Part shown: piece after piece, positions 25,571 to 37,455 of the stretch
How the letters are laid out: every line of letters begins with the position of its first letter
How positions within the stretch are numbered: the first letter of the stretch is position 1
NCBI RefSeq assembly: GCF_900963305.1
Contig: NC_042514.1
Location: 5,311,501-5,375,500, forward strand
Reading direction: 5' to 3'
Length of the DNA: 64,000 bases
Origin: Echeneis naucrates
Taxonomy: Eukaryota > Chordata > Actinopteri > Carangiformes > Echeneidae
The notes under the pieces: generated by a model
The model's database searches: none
Told to the model about the DNA's origin: nothing
What the model saw: only the letters and a program-made list of their open reading frames with translations
Program-made: the position numbers and the translations under genes

Positions 25571-25624
25571 GGTTGGTTGGTTGTTTTGTTTGTTTGTTTG
25601 TTTGTTTGTTTGTGTGTTTGTTTT
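25571..25624 (-). repeat. (GTTT)n/(GGTT)n microsatellite at the gclm 5' UTR
   Basis: ggttggttggttgttttg then tttg repeats. On the coding (minus) strand this is an A/C-rich (AAAC)n/(AACC)n tract ending about 10 nt upstream of the gclm ATG, so it lies in the 5' leader if transcription starts upstream of it. Confidence 0.85.
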
Positions 25625-28066
25625 TACCGTACAGGAGAGGTGAGCGGCCCGGAGCAGGTGCCTTCCTCTCCGTCCCTGACTGCGGCTGCCTGTACCGGCT
25701 GATCTGAACCGGACCAGCCGCAGAAGTCCCCCAGAAGTCCTCCAGAAAGTGATGCTGTCAGGATGACTTGCAGTCGGTGTTGGCGGAACTCCCGGTTCGG
25801 TGCTTCTGATGCGGACGCACCGGGCGGGGACGACCACATGGAGCTGGGTCTACCCGAAAACCTGGTCCGGATCCGCACGCGATAAAAGACCCGGACTGGA
25901 TTCAGGGAAGGGATTCCTGCACTGAATCCCTTCGTGATCTCACCGCTAGATGACACAGTGGTGCTTTCTAATTATTCAATCATCTGTTCATTACCAGGCC
26001 CGTTGACAGGTTATGGTGAATAAAGTCTGACTGGCAGGATCGTGTTTGGGCCGTATCTTTGAATCCCAGTTTTTCTTGTTGAAGCCGTGTGGATAAAACA
26101 CATTCCACCAAGACACAGTTTGACATATCCTCTAACAAACCTTAAAAGTTGACTAGAAGTTTGAGAGGGAGCTCTTTGAGTTTAAGCTGTGTTTTGTGTT
26201 TTGTCTAACTGGAAGCCAAGCCATATTAGTTGATAAAATAAGATTAGATTTATAATTCACTGAGGACGTTCATTTATATTCATATATTTATATTCATACT
26301 CCACTACATTTCAACACCGTACTATAAATATCTGACATCCTTAAGTTATCTGGCCAATGAAAGTGATATTAGTAGAAACACAAATTGCTATCAGGAAATG
26401 TGATTCATTTGGCTCTATTATTTAACATTGCAGCAGTATTTAAAACACATGCAGTTAAAATATAAATGCTGTTTGAATCAAAATCCTAATTATATTAAAG
26501 CAGAAGAAAAAGTAGGAAATGTCAACCTAATGATGTAAGATATTTTTATTAATTAACTTTTTTATGGAGGATTTTTAAGCTTAGTAAGCTCAGTACTTTA
26601 AACAACACAACAGCAAATAAGTGGATGTAATTACCTACATCTCCACAAGCTCAATACAATATTAAAATGCTGAAAACATGTCCAGTACAACAGTGAGAAG
26701 GAGTGATATTTAAAGTTTACCTTGCAGCTCATTCTTCTTTACTTCAGTAACACTTTGAAACATGACTTTTGCATGTCAGGTAATAGTTGTGTCTCTATTA
26801 AGGGGCCATGAAGGCAGATTCGGTAAAATTAGTGTGACTAAGCTGTCCTGTTTTGGACAACCAGGTTCTACCTTTTGTTGTCATAGAAAGTACTGCCAAA
26901 GTTAAAAGTGAAATCCACTGGAGACCAGATAGTTGTTTTTTTTTTCAGCTTGAACCTTCCTGTCCACATCCATGAAGGGCTCCACACTCTTAGACTGTGT
27001 CCTACAAAGTACATATCACCTGAAGTAAAACGACTCTACATTGTAAATACCTTTGCATTCTTTGCTCTGCGGCTGTTTATTTGAACAGGTCAGAGTCAGA
27101 AAACGTGCCAGTGCAGCTAATAAATGAGCTATTTCAGCTTCTGGGACCTGACGTTGTACATGCTGTCTCATTGGTGCACTGTCTCTCGGTTAACAAGGAC
27201 ACATGGACAGGACGAGGCATCATTAATGTTTTTCAAAATACCTTTGTTGAATTAAGCTTTTTTGTTATGATTATTATTTTATAGCACATGTCCAACTGTC
27301 TGGCAATGATGCAAGTGAGGCAATGAAGCAACACACATATCCAAACAATCTAATCATGTGAAGAAAGTAGTTCCCACGCACATCACCTTTGTTCATTCTT
27401 CTGTTTCAGACAGAACTGCTGATGTTTCTTTCATAAATTAAACAGGTGTGACGATTGCTGTGAAATAACATGGCTACATGCTGAAGGGCTGCAGGGTTTT
27501 TTTATGCAGAAGATTGTTGTGTGCAGCTTTTGATGGAGGACACTTGTCTTGTATAATACTTCACTAGACATAACAGTAGTTGTTTCTTAAATTATGTTTG
27601 AGGGGGAGCAGGTGGAAGAGTGGAGGGGCCTGTTATCTTTCTGTTTCAAAATGACTTTGCCCCTTCGTACAAAGACAGGTCAATGAAGATTTTTTCTTTT
27701 TTTTTCACAGACTGGAATAGGAGGGTGTTGACTCCTGCCCTTTAGCCTTTTAGTCCTTTGTGGAGAACTGGAATTCTGACTCCAGCCTTGACTTTGTGAC
27801 CCAACATTAGTGTCCAACTTCACTAATCTTTCTTGGACATAATGGCAGGAAATTCCTGCTGCCAGGTTTTAATCTTTTGGGAAGTGTTAGTGGAATAGTA
27901 AAAGTTTGTTACAGGAAAATTAACAGTCTTCATTTGCTGTTAACTGTTTTCTCTTGTGTTCATCCCTGTAATAATTGAACTGTTGTGAAACACATGTTGG
28001 CATCTTATTCATGAATCACTTTTTTCTCGAGAAACACTGAGATTGTGTACTCTGTTTTTTTTTTTT

Positions 28067-28083
28067 GGGGGGGGGGGGGGGGG
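28067..28083 (+). repeat. G17 homopolymer after a T run
   Basis: A run of 12 T followed by 17 consecutive G. It could form a G-quadruplex. Length calls are unreliable for such runs. Confidence 0.8.
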
Positions 28084-28496
28084 TTGAGAACTTTAACAAT
28101 TTGGGAGTTGTTTTGCAAGGTTTTTCTATCAATTATGAACTTACACAATTTATATCAACTAAGCTCATGATGAATGCAAATCATTGCAAACATTTTCTAA
28201 ACCCAATTTTTTGTGGCTTTCTAATCAAAGACATGGAGTCACACACACATACAGCAAACCAAATCGAAAGCATCCAAAGGATTACTCAAGTATAAACATC
28301 TTGAGAGTCTGTGATAATATTCCTTTGACGATTCCCAGACTTTCTCTCCTCACAGATTGTTTTAAGTGTTATTTTCCCAAGTTACCATCTTTAGTGAAAG
28401 GTCATTTGATGTTCAAGTGTCCAGTTTACCCCCATTACTGTTACTGATGATATATCAATCAACAAAACAAAATAGCAATATAGTAACATTTCTGTC

Positions 28497-28597
28497 ATGT
28501 TATCTTATCTTATTTTATCTTATCTTTTCTTATCTTATCTTATTTTATCTTATCTTATATTTTCTTATCTTATCTTATTTTATCTTATCTTATCTTG
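28497..28597. repeat. (TTATC)n pentanucleotide minisatellite
   Basis: About 20 units of TTATC/TTATTT over 100 nt with regular variants. It accounts for the Tyr/Leu/Ile open frame across it. Confidence 0.95.
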
Positions 28598-29201
28598 CAT
28601 TGGGAACCAAGAGTGCAATAATACAGTTCATTAGATATTTATTATTGTTGTTAACATTAAGATATCCTGAGGAACTTTCTTGCAGTTAGAGTACTGAGGA
28701 GGTGTGGTATGAAGACAGGGGGAGATGGGGGAGGGCAGATTTCAGACATCCACTATAAGAACAGAAAGCTCCACAGGATAAAGGATTTTTCTTCCTGGGA
28801 CAACTTTTGAAAAACTGAATGTGAACAGGTATGTTTCACTGCATGCTTTGGGAATTGTGATTTCGCAGAAATGTTATAGTATTTTCCACATATTGGGTTC
28901 ATTAAGATATCAGAGATAAGTGCAGGATGAAGAATCCAGTTGTTTGTCACAAACTTGTCTGGTTTTGGCAAAGCATCACAGAACACTTGTGATGAAACAG
29001 CTGCACACTGCGGGAAACCAGGATTTAAATATTTTCAATCAAGGGCTGTTTGGGATGAAGAAAATAATATCAGCAGCTGAAGTTTAAGATGCAATAGGAG
29101 GCGATAGTGTCTGCTTCCAATTTTCTGTTTTGGTGTGCTATTTGATTTAATCTGCTTGTTTCTTCACAGAGAGACACAGATCAGACACATCAGCAGCAGC
29201 C

Positions 29202-30141
29202 ATGAAGTTTCAAATGCTTTTCTTCCTTCTCCTTCTCACCAGCATGTACCTGAGTCTGGCACAAGGTAAGAGGATAGGCTCACACCTGTCATTCTGCAAC
29301 ACACAACTAAACACAGAAAAGGATTTCATTTAGTGTTTAGACTTTTGGGCAGTGAATGTCATCTAAAATCTAAAAATACAGTTTGGTAACTTTGAAAACT
29401 ATAACCTGTGTGTATAGCATTGCACTTACACGTGACATTGATATACACAGTTCTTCAAAGTTTCATTTCCAGGTCTAAATTTCTTTCAAAGTACCGTGTC
29501 ATGGCAGATGTAAACACGCAGCTGCAGGTTGCTAATGCCTCACAGAAATAAAATGTATGATGTGTGTCATTCTTAGATCATAATGACCGTAGAAATCTGT
29601 AGATGGAAGATATAAGTGTAGATTTATTTATGCAAACATATACACAAAGTTAAAAAATTACAATGATCTGAATTGACTTCCTTTTGACCAGCAGGCTCGT
29701 ATGGTAACTGCTGCCTTGGCTATGTTCGTTCAATGAGAACAAATGCACTAAGAAACATCGAAAGTTACAGGATGCAGGAAACAGATGGTGATTGCAACAT
29801 CAGAGCTGTTGTGTAAGTATCAAATATTGTTCCCTGAATTTTTGACTGCAACTGAGAATTTAGTTTGTACATGGTTGAAGTCTCCCACTGTGGTAATTCA
29901 GCAACGATGAATGCAAAAAGAAACAGCCTGCTCAGTGTGACTAAAGTGATCATCCAAGCGTACAGAGACGCTTTAAAGTGCTTGGCTTGCCTGCTTCTTA
30001 ACCATATTAAATGTGTGCAGGTTTCTGATGAAGAAGAGGCCCTCACGAAAATCTAATAAACAGAAGACTGTCTGCGCCAACCCAGAGAACGCTTGGGTCC
30101 AGGACTTGATCAGCAAATTGGATGCACGAGTGAAGAAATAG
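29202..30141 (+). CDS. CC chemokine, CCL19/21/25-type
   Basis: Three coding exons: 29202-29265, 29695-29812 and 30021-30141 (TAG), phases 1 and 2 as in all CC chemokines; 100 aa. Residues 1-20 are a signal peptide ([20 protein letters not shown]). The mature part has the adjacent CC (NCCLGYV), the third Cys in [11 protein letters not shown] and the fourth in [15 protein letters not shown], so both disulfides are present; the tail is basic. [11 protein letters not shown] and the VQ..ISKLDAR helix resemble human CCL25 most, with CCL21/CCL19 likeness as well. Ortholog choice is not settled, so I give no symbol. It should be a secreted ligand of a G-protein-coupled chemokine receptor. The stop codon lies directly against a GTAAAA donor, and a 3' UTR exon probably starts at 30230. 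Confidence 0.92.
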
Positions 30142-30661
30142 GTAAAAAGTTACACAACGTGCATCCTGTACATAATGGAATACTGTAATGCTGAGACTAT
30201 AAAACTTATGTCTTTTCCAACATCTACAGAAAGAAGAGAAGACTGGGAGAGAGGAGGCCAGCTGTTTCACCTCTCTCTCAGAGGTTGTATATAACCTTCA
30301 ACCAGCCGGATTATGTTTCAGTAGATTAGATATTTCCTGTTGCTGCCAGAGAATGTGAAATAATGTCCATGGTTCACTATAGCATGTAGACCACTATATA
30401 TCCACTATTACAAATTGCATTTTACATGAGCCATCTCTACTGTTCCTTACTCTATGACAAGCAGAGCCAGCTACGAATGAGCCACTATTTACAGTTGGAG
30501 AAGTTTTTGTAGACAGTTGATGTTTATAGGTGTGAGTGTGTATGTAAAAACTGCATGTGGGATAAGCTAAAAGTTTTCTTCCTCTCTCTCTCTATATATA
30601 TATAAATATAGAGTAGATTTCCATATTTTTGTATCATTTCACATTATGTCTACCTATATCA

Positions 30662-30667
30662 AATAAA
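30662..30667 (+). terminator. Polyadenylation signal of the first chemokine
   Basis: AATAAA in tatcaaataaaaaaataac, 430 nt after the inferred acceptor of the 3' UTR exon (catctacag|aaagaag at 30230). It is the first clear signal after the stop. Confidence 0.6.
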
Positions 30668-31734
30668 AAAATAACATAACAAAGACTCTATGTTCATCTG
30701 AAAAGCATTCAACATCCAGCTGGTGTAAATCATATTATTTGGGGTGAAAAGCACGGGGAGGCTTTTATCAGATTCAAATGAAAAGCTTCTCATTATTCCA
30801 CTGATCTCAAATTGTGTTGTGTCAACAATGACAAAAGAATATGATACAGATGTCACCAAAGGCTGGCTGTCACAGTCGTTAGTCAGCAACTTAATAAGGC
30901 AAAGCTGGTTTTCTCTGATTGGATGACAAGGCTGATGGTAAAGGACTAACCTCACTGACGTGACAGTTGAGAATGTGATGGATTCACAACCAGCCACTTC
31001 AACGTGGCTGGATTAAAGCTTCAGAGGTTGGATTGATGTTTAGTTCACTTCTTCACATGGGCTGTAAACTGTAAACTGATCCGTTTATTATTCCAAAATA
31101 AGTGGTCTAAAGATCTACCACAGCCCTGAGTCTGTGAAGAAATATAAAAATTTACATGGAGTGACTCCAAAGTTTCTTCGGCATCATCTTCTCAAATTAT
31201 CCAAACATCTTCCAGGTTGTTTAGTGTAAATATCAAGTCCCTTTTTTATAGCTTACCAGACAGTGTTTACTTGTTATACCCTTTTAAAGACAAAAAACTT
31301 GGAATTGGAAGACATGCAATTCAACATGCAATTCACACTGTTGAGGTCTCAACTTGAAAACACATTGTTTTCATCCACCATCACATAGTGTGATGAATGA
31401 TTGTGTACAAAAAAGCCCTGTTGGATTAGTGGCTGCGGATTTTCAGTTCATTACTCAAAGCTCACATCGCCACACTTACAAGCTTGCTTATATTTTATAT
31501 CCATGTATCACGTGAGACCTGAAAACCAGCAGTGTTTCATGTCTGGTAGTGTGTGACAATCAGTCAAAATATGAATTTGAAAAAGGAGCCACTGAGTCAT
31601 TTAGTCTGAATACAGGTCAAATGTGAGAGACAACATCTTCCCAGTCAAGTGAATCCAGTGTGGTCCGCAGTGTCTCATTTGATAGAATTCAATGGTAGAT
31701 TGTGAAATCTCATCAAACACCACCAACAAGTTTG

Positions 31735-31910
31735 GGGTTTCATGGTGGCCTGGAGGCAAAGACATGTACGATCTAAACCACACTGTCCTTGGTTTAAGTC
31801 CAACTTTCATTTTTTCTCACATGCTGTCAAATTGTTTCTCTTCACATTCCCCGCGTCAGATAAATTCTATCTGTAAAAGAAAAAAAAAAGTGTAACCCCC
31901 CCAAACTAAA
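31735..31910 (+). repeat. Possible decayed tRNA-derived SINE
   Basis: tggtggcctggaggcaaag followed by ccttggtttaagtcc (like tRNA A and B boxes), then a C/T-rich part, an A run and aaataaagatag. This layout matches a common fish tRNA-SINE type, but the copy is weak. Confidence 0.35.
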
Positions 31911-34663
31911 TAAAGATAGAAAAGAAACTAAATCCTTCCTGTGAAAATTTAATGGTAATTTTTTATTTTTAACCAAGCTGAGACTGAATCATCCATATCC
32001 AGTTGGAAGTTCTTTCAGGGGCAATGTGTGGGGATCAATCAGCAGTACAATTAAAAACAATGAAGCATTTTTCTTTTCATCTTTAAATCTTCTTTTGCCA
32101 CTGAAAACGTCCTTGGTGTTATCTGTACGTACTGTATGGATGGATTTGATACGGAGCAAGATCAGCCTGCCACATTAAAGTCACCAAACCTACATCAGTG
32201 AAGTTAGGAGGGGAATTTGAGATTTCACAGTTGTTTTTAGCCGACTGGCCAGAACTGATTCAGCTTTACAAATGTTTTATTCAACAAAAAGTAACAATAA
32301 AGGGAAGTACAGAAAGTCTCCAGAGAGTGCTTAGGGCTCAATCTGAAAATTTAGGCACATTTGATGAGACGGGCCTCTGGTGTGACTTGCTGTGAGAAGA
32401 GGAAATGCAGCCAAGATAGGAAACCAAAAAAATAATAATCAATTGTTGCCAAAGGCACAGCACCACACATCCTGTTTCTCTCCTTCTCACCTCAGACTCA
32501 CTTCAAGATTTTATCCTATTCCTCCAAAATACAACTGTGCCTGCAGCTTCTGCAACATTCCCCGAAAACAGTGCAACTGGTCGCACACCGCTGAATGAAC
32601 ATAAAGAGCCAGTGACAACGGTTCAGTTCCTAATGCTGTCACACTTTCTGTAAATCAGCTTCTAACACTGTAGAGGTTTAGAATAAACTTAAAAAAAAAT
32701 GTCTTTCATGGATTTTTTATCTGGTACTTGCATTCAGCTTTATTTCAAATATCCTTTGTTTAAGTAGGGAGGGCCCGTTTCACAAGGAACACTGACTGAA
32801 GTGGCATCTACTTTTAGAAATATCAATAACTGGAAGTGAACTTTGTGTTCCATTGATGACCCTGCAGCTCATGAATTGCTGTGGTATGTATGGACCAAAA
32901 AATGTTAATGTGGGACGTTATCAGACAGTCATTCTGGGTTTCAGTGTTGATTGATGCAAAAATTACTGATACTGAACTAAAAGGGTTTTTGTAAAAGTGG
33001 ACAGCTGAGCAACCTTCACCGTGTCCTTGTGCAGGACAGTCCAAGACTGAATGCTTGGGGACGGCGGGGGGGGGGGCGATCAGGTGGCTCTGTGACGGTG
33101 TGGGGGGGCATTTTGCTGGTTTAAAAGGCAAAAGTCACTGCAAATGACATGAAAAGGATCTGAGTGATCATAAAACATTTCTTTCCTGTTGTGGGTGGTC
33201 TCTTCCAGGATAACAATTCAGCATAATAGGGTACAGGGAGCTTTTGGTTTAGGACTCCGGTTTTTTCCCACAGGCCAAAGATGTTGATGACTGTGTTTTG
33301 CATGCAGCAGCCCAATACTTCATAAGACACTCACCCCATCTGTATCTCATATAAAAGGAATAGCGCCCTTTTATGGTGGTTGTTCTTTCGCAACCAACTA
33401 GTTCCCTTTTTTTTTCTGATATCAGCTGCATCCAGAGCTTAAGGCTGCTCTGTCGCTGCCAAGAGCAACTACTCATAAACGCTAAGTCTCTGTTTCAGTT
33501 GATCTTTTAGCTGGTTGTGGTAATCGCACAGGGTAAAGAAAGGTACAGGTACAAAAGGAATATAGTTCAAATGACCAGGTTATGGCTTAATTCTTATTTA
33601 ATCGGTAATTTTTTTTTATTCTAGGCAGAGAGAAAAGAGAGAAAATTTAATATCTTGTGATTTTGTAATTTTTTGCTTTGAAAAGTAAATTCCACAAATA
33701 TTAAAAGTTTAAGCTCCCTCCACTAATTGTTTGTTTTAGTTTCAGGCTTGAGGTGTTTAAGTTAAGACTCTGTGTATGTTCGATGAACCTGATTGGCATG
33801 TCATGGTCATTCCAAACCACCAGATCATAAAGATGAATGTTTAACTAAAGCACAAATTTTCTTTCTTTGATGCATTTGTTTTACCAAGTAGAGATGGTGG
33901 ACTTAAATTACTTAATCTGTTTTTTGGTTAACCTTCTTTGATTGGAACATTATCCTGCACTAAAACCAATGAAAACAATTTTTATGTCAGCGATGTAAAA
34001 CTAAATAAACAGCAAGTCAGGACACCTCAATGGTACTTGCGGGGGACCTTCCTAACCCCACTCATTGCCTGCTCCTGCCCAAACAATGCGTTCACATTCC
34101 TGTTTGAACAGGTTGTTTGATGGTGGTTCAACAATTTGTTGCGAGATATAAAGATTGTCTGAATCTCAGCGGGGGCATGCAGACTCTGGCAGAAATGGGA
34201 AATGGCACCACGATACACGGTGACGGTAAGAGGGAGAGAGCGATGCCAGGTTTATGGGGACTGTTGTACCCTCAAGGGGAACCAAGTGGAACTGATGGAC
34301 CGTTTTGTGAAGGGAGATAAAATGTGAGTTTCAGAGGAAGTGACTGTTTAACATTTCATAATTTTGTGACTTTTTACATGCACAAATGCATCATCTTTTT
34401 TTTTTTTTATTAGTTCATTTACCGAAAATGCTTGAGTTGGCTCCAAAATCCAAGTCTCTGAGCCAAACTTCATGGGCCCTCAAGGAATAAAGTAAACACA
34501 CGAACATCCTACAATAGAGCTCTCTAAATCTTTGAAAGTTCGTCTTGTATTCAGCAGAAAAAAACGTTATTATCCTGTAACAACATGCCTCCTGCTGAAA
34601 GGACATATGCTTCCTGGACAAGATCTGGAAGAAAGTGCTTCAAAATCATCGTTTGAAGATACT

Positions 34664-34669
34664 TTTATT
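34664..34669 (-). terminator. Candidate nim1k polyadenylation signal
   Basis: AATAAA on the minus strand (TTTATT on plus), 714 nt after the nim1k stop. Other signals may be used. Confidence 0.35.
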
Positions 34670-35382
34670 ATTGGTGATGAACTTGGCCTTACTGAAGCAA
34701 GAATTAATACAGAGTGGAATTGAATTCAGGCCATGAAGCATTTAGAAAAGTTTTAAAACATAAAAGTACAATAGTCGATACAAACGAGATGAAATTGTTC
34801 CAAAAATGTAACAATCTACGAACTGTGATTCATTTTTAAATAAGTATCTACATTCAATCTTAAAAGAAGGCATTTTAGGCATCAGTTGTTGAGTTTAAAA
34901 GACACAAAACACATTTAAGAAGGTCGAGGACTCGTTTTACAAGCTGTTCATAGTTCTGGCCTCATGTGGTCATAAATTTGATTCATGTATAGGATTGTGG
35001 GGTTTTTTTTTTTTCCACCTTTCAAGGTCTCATGTTTCATTTCTGCTGGACAAAGCATGTTCTCAGAGTCTTCCTTAGGAGGATTAATGGTGGCCTTGGA
35101 TTAGGTCAGCAGATTTATGCTCTAAGAGGGATTAGAAGATGCTGATAGCCATACATTGACTGATGAATGTTTTGCGTCAGTAAGCTTGTTGATGGCGATA
35201 TAATCAGAACAGAAAGCCTTAGCTAATTACTTAAGAGAGGTTCCCTGACCTGCGAGTTACAAGTGGGACAGAAGAACCCTCCAACTTTGACGTCAACCTC
35301 CAATTGTGTAGTTTCAGTCCAGTATTGCAAAAGTTGAACATTTTAACAGCAAATGGATAGAAAGCGCTCCAGTTATTTTTCA

Positions 35383-37455
35383 TTACAGCATAACACAGAC
35401 AGCGGAGGGATTGTGCTTTTCCACAGGTGCTGCAGACCACTTCTTCCTGTAGTCATCAGGGTGAAGTGCTGAATAACCAACAGCCTCCACAGACCTTTTC
35501 TTCTGGACTCGATGGAGGAGGATCCGGTAGGTCCCCGTCAGCGGGCTCTTACAGTCTAAACGAGGGTTGTTTTGAAAATGAATCGCCACGATGCCGAGAT
35601 CTGACAGCAAAGCCTTCACCTCCTGTTCCTCCACACACAGAGCCTGGCTGGTCTGGGCGAAGTGGGCCGGGGAGGTGGGCAGCAAGACATACGGACGAGG
35701 GTATTCAATCCCTCTCAGCCAAGCACTGTCTGTGACCTGCGTCAGAGAGGAGCGGTCGGCAGGCACGGGCCGCAGCAACCCTTTAATGACCAGCTGGCAC
35801 GGCTCGGGCACAAAAGCTGGGATAGTGTAAGCCCCCTGGAGGATGCAACGCTTCAGCCTCCCCAGGTTGTCCCCATGAAAAGGCATGGTGGCCGTCACGA
35901 TGAAGTACAGGAGAATACCTAAGGCCCAAATATCAGAATAACGTCCAACGTAGCCTTTTTCCTTAAACAGCTCAGGAGCAGCGTAAGGTGGAGAACCGCA
36001 GAAGTTGGTGAGCAGCTCACTCGGGCTGCTCTGTGTGCTGAAGCCAAAATCTCCAACTTTAATACAGTAGCTGGTGGTGTAGAAGATGTTTTCTGCCTTT
36101 AGGTCTCTGTGGATGATGTTGCTGTCGTGCTGCAATCAATCACACACACATTCACAAAAAAAAAAAAAAATAAATAAATAAATAAATATGTTACAAATCC
36201 ATCTCGAGTTGTGATTTTTATGAATTATAACTTTCATATAAAAAGCTGCCAAGCACTAAACAGAGATATCAGAAACTGCTTGTGTTTTAAATAATTAAAA
36301 CGAGCACAGTGAGCAGGAGGCTCACCATGTGTTTGACAGCAGAGATGACTTGTGCAAAGACCATCTTGGTTTCGGAGTCGTTCAGCTTCCCCCTGGTGGT
36401 GATCCGGGAGAACAGGTCTCCCCCGCTGCCATACTCCATCACCAGGTACATTTTCCTGCTGGTCTCAATCACCTCATAAAGTCGGACTATGTTGGGGTGG
36501 CACAATTTCTCCATGCAGCTGATTTCTGAGGAATTCACAGGCCGGCTCTTTTTCTCCAGACGCAGTTTGTCCATGACTTTAACAGCTACTCTCTCTGTGA
36601 CAGAAGAGGAGGGGAAGATTTAGACGCCACCAGTGGATTTAGAGAAGGGTTTGATAAAGTGAGGGGTCATATTAAGGGCAGAGACATGCTTAAGAGATTT
36701 AAAACACACAAGAAAACAGGGAAATGTGTGCCGCAGCTACTTATGAGAAGAAGGCAGCAAGTAATTTAATTTTAAGATGGATGAAGCATTATTCTAAGGT
36801 ATGACAAAAACAAGGCGAAGAATCAAGGCCCCTCCTGGAATGAGTGCAATTTTCACAAGCGCTTTTCAACAGATGATAAATTCACTGCAGGGGTCAGAGG
36901 AAATCTAGGTTGATCCGAAAATCTCATTCAAGGGATAACTTGTTGTGTGTGGACATGAGCATTACTCACAAACATCTATTATTGATGTACAACTACTATC
37001 CCCTCAAGTTTAGACTGTGTGCGTAACAGAAAAGGTTGAAGGTTGGGTGGCCCAAACTGGTCAGAAGGGAACGATTTGTCAAGCCAGGCATACTGCAAAA
37101 AACATGAATGTGAACAGAAAAGTAATTCTCTTGAATCCCGACCTTTTGTCAAAGCATGGATGCCCAGCCTGACTGTGGAGAAGTTGCCCTGTCCGATCTC
37201 TCCACGCAGCTCGTAGAAGCTGACCCTTCGGCCGAGCGTCAGGTCATTGATGATCTTCTCGTTGTGGGCCATGTCATAGACGAGCCTCTCAAACGGGGAC
37301 TGCCTCATTCTCTCTACTTCAGTCAGCTGCGGTAAAGAACGTACAGCAGCAGAGGCCAAAAGCTCCACTTTTGCAGCCTCGTCTTTGGATTTTCTGCTCG
37401 ATATCTGCTTTGGCCATAGCTGCGTTTTGATGGCTTTGGGACAGATTAAGGACAT
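35383..37455 (-). CDS. nim1k: Serine/threonine-protein kinase NIM1
   Basis: Three coding exons on the minus strand: 37455-37143, 36594-36326 and 36129-35383 (TAA); 442 aa (human about 436). The kinase domain spans about residues 80-340: Gly loop GQGNFSTV (88-95), VAVK lysine K110, HRDLKAEN with catalytic D203, DFG at 221-223, GSPPYAAPE at 239-247. [16 protein letters not shown] before the domain and the C-terminal [11 protein letters not shown] and [14 protein letters not shown] are NIM1 signatures in the AMPK-related group. The protein ends CVML, a CaaX-like box. The activation loop reads [10 protein letters not shown], so the threonine is one residue earlier than in MARK kinases (LDTFCGSPP). 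An in-frame TGA lies 39 nt upstream of the chosen ATG, which supports this start unless an upstream exon joins in. Function in vertebrates is little known. Confidence 0.94.

Larger units (their letters stand above)
25625..29201. other. gclm upstream region and gap to the first chemokine
   Basis: 25625-25960 is GC-rich and CpG-containing and should hold the gclm promoter. The rest is AT-rich intergenic DNA without a supportable exon. Near 26290-26360 the words TACTCCACTACATTT resemble a common fish hAT-like MITE. Simple repeats sit at 28050-28083 and 28497-28597. The chemokine promoter and any 5' UTR exon should lie just left of 29202. Confidence 0.35.
30670..35382. other. Gap between the first chemokine and nim1k
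   Basis: AT-rich DNA with no supportable exon. It holds a possible decayed SINE (31735-31910), a G run near 33065-33076, poly(T) at 34399-34411 and, on the right, the nim1k 3' UTR with a minus-strand AATAAA at 34664-34669. Open frames of 60-100 codons here look like chance. Confidence 0.4.

Noticed and set aside
25562-25960. Possible antioxidant response element (TGACnnnGC) upstream of gclm
   Set aside because: Searched by eye because GCLM is an NRF2 target in mammals. No site matching the full consensus was found on either strand.
28366-28689. 107-codon open frame with repeated Tyr-Leu-Ile
   Set aside because: Translation of the TTATC minisatellite.
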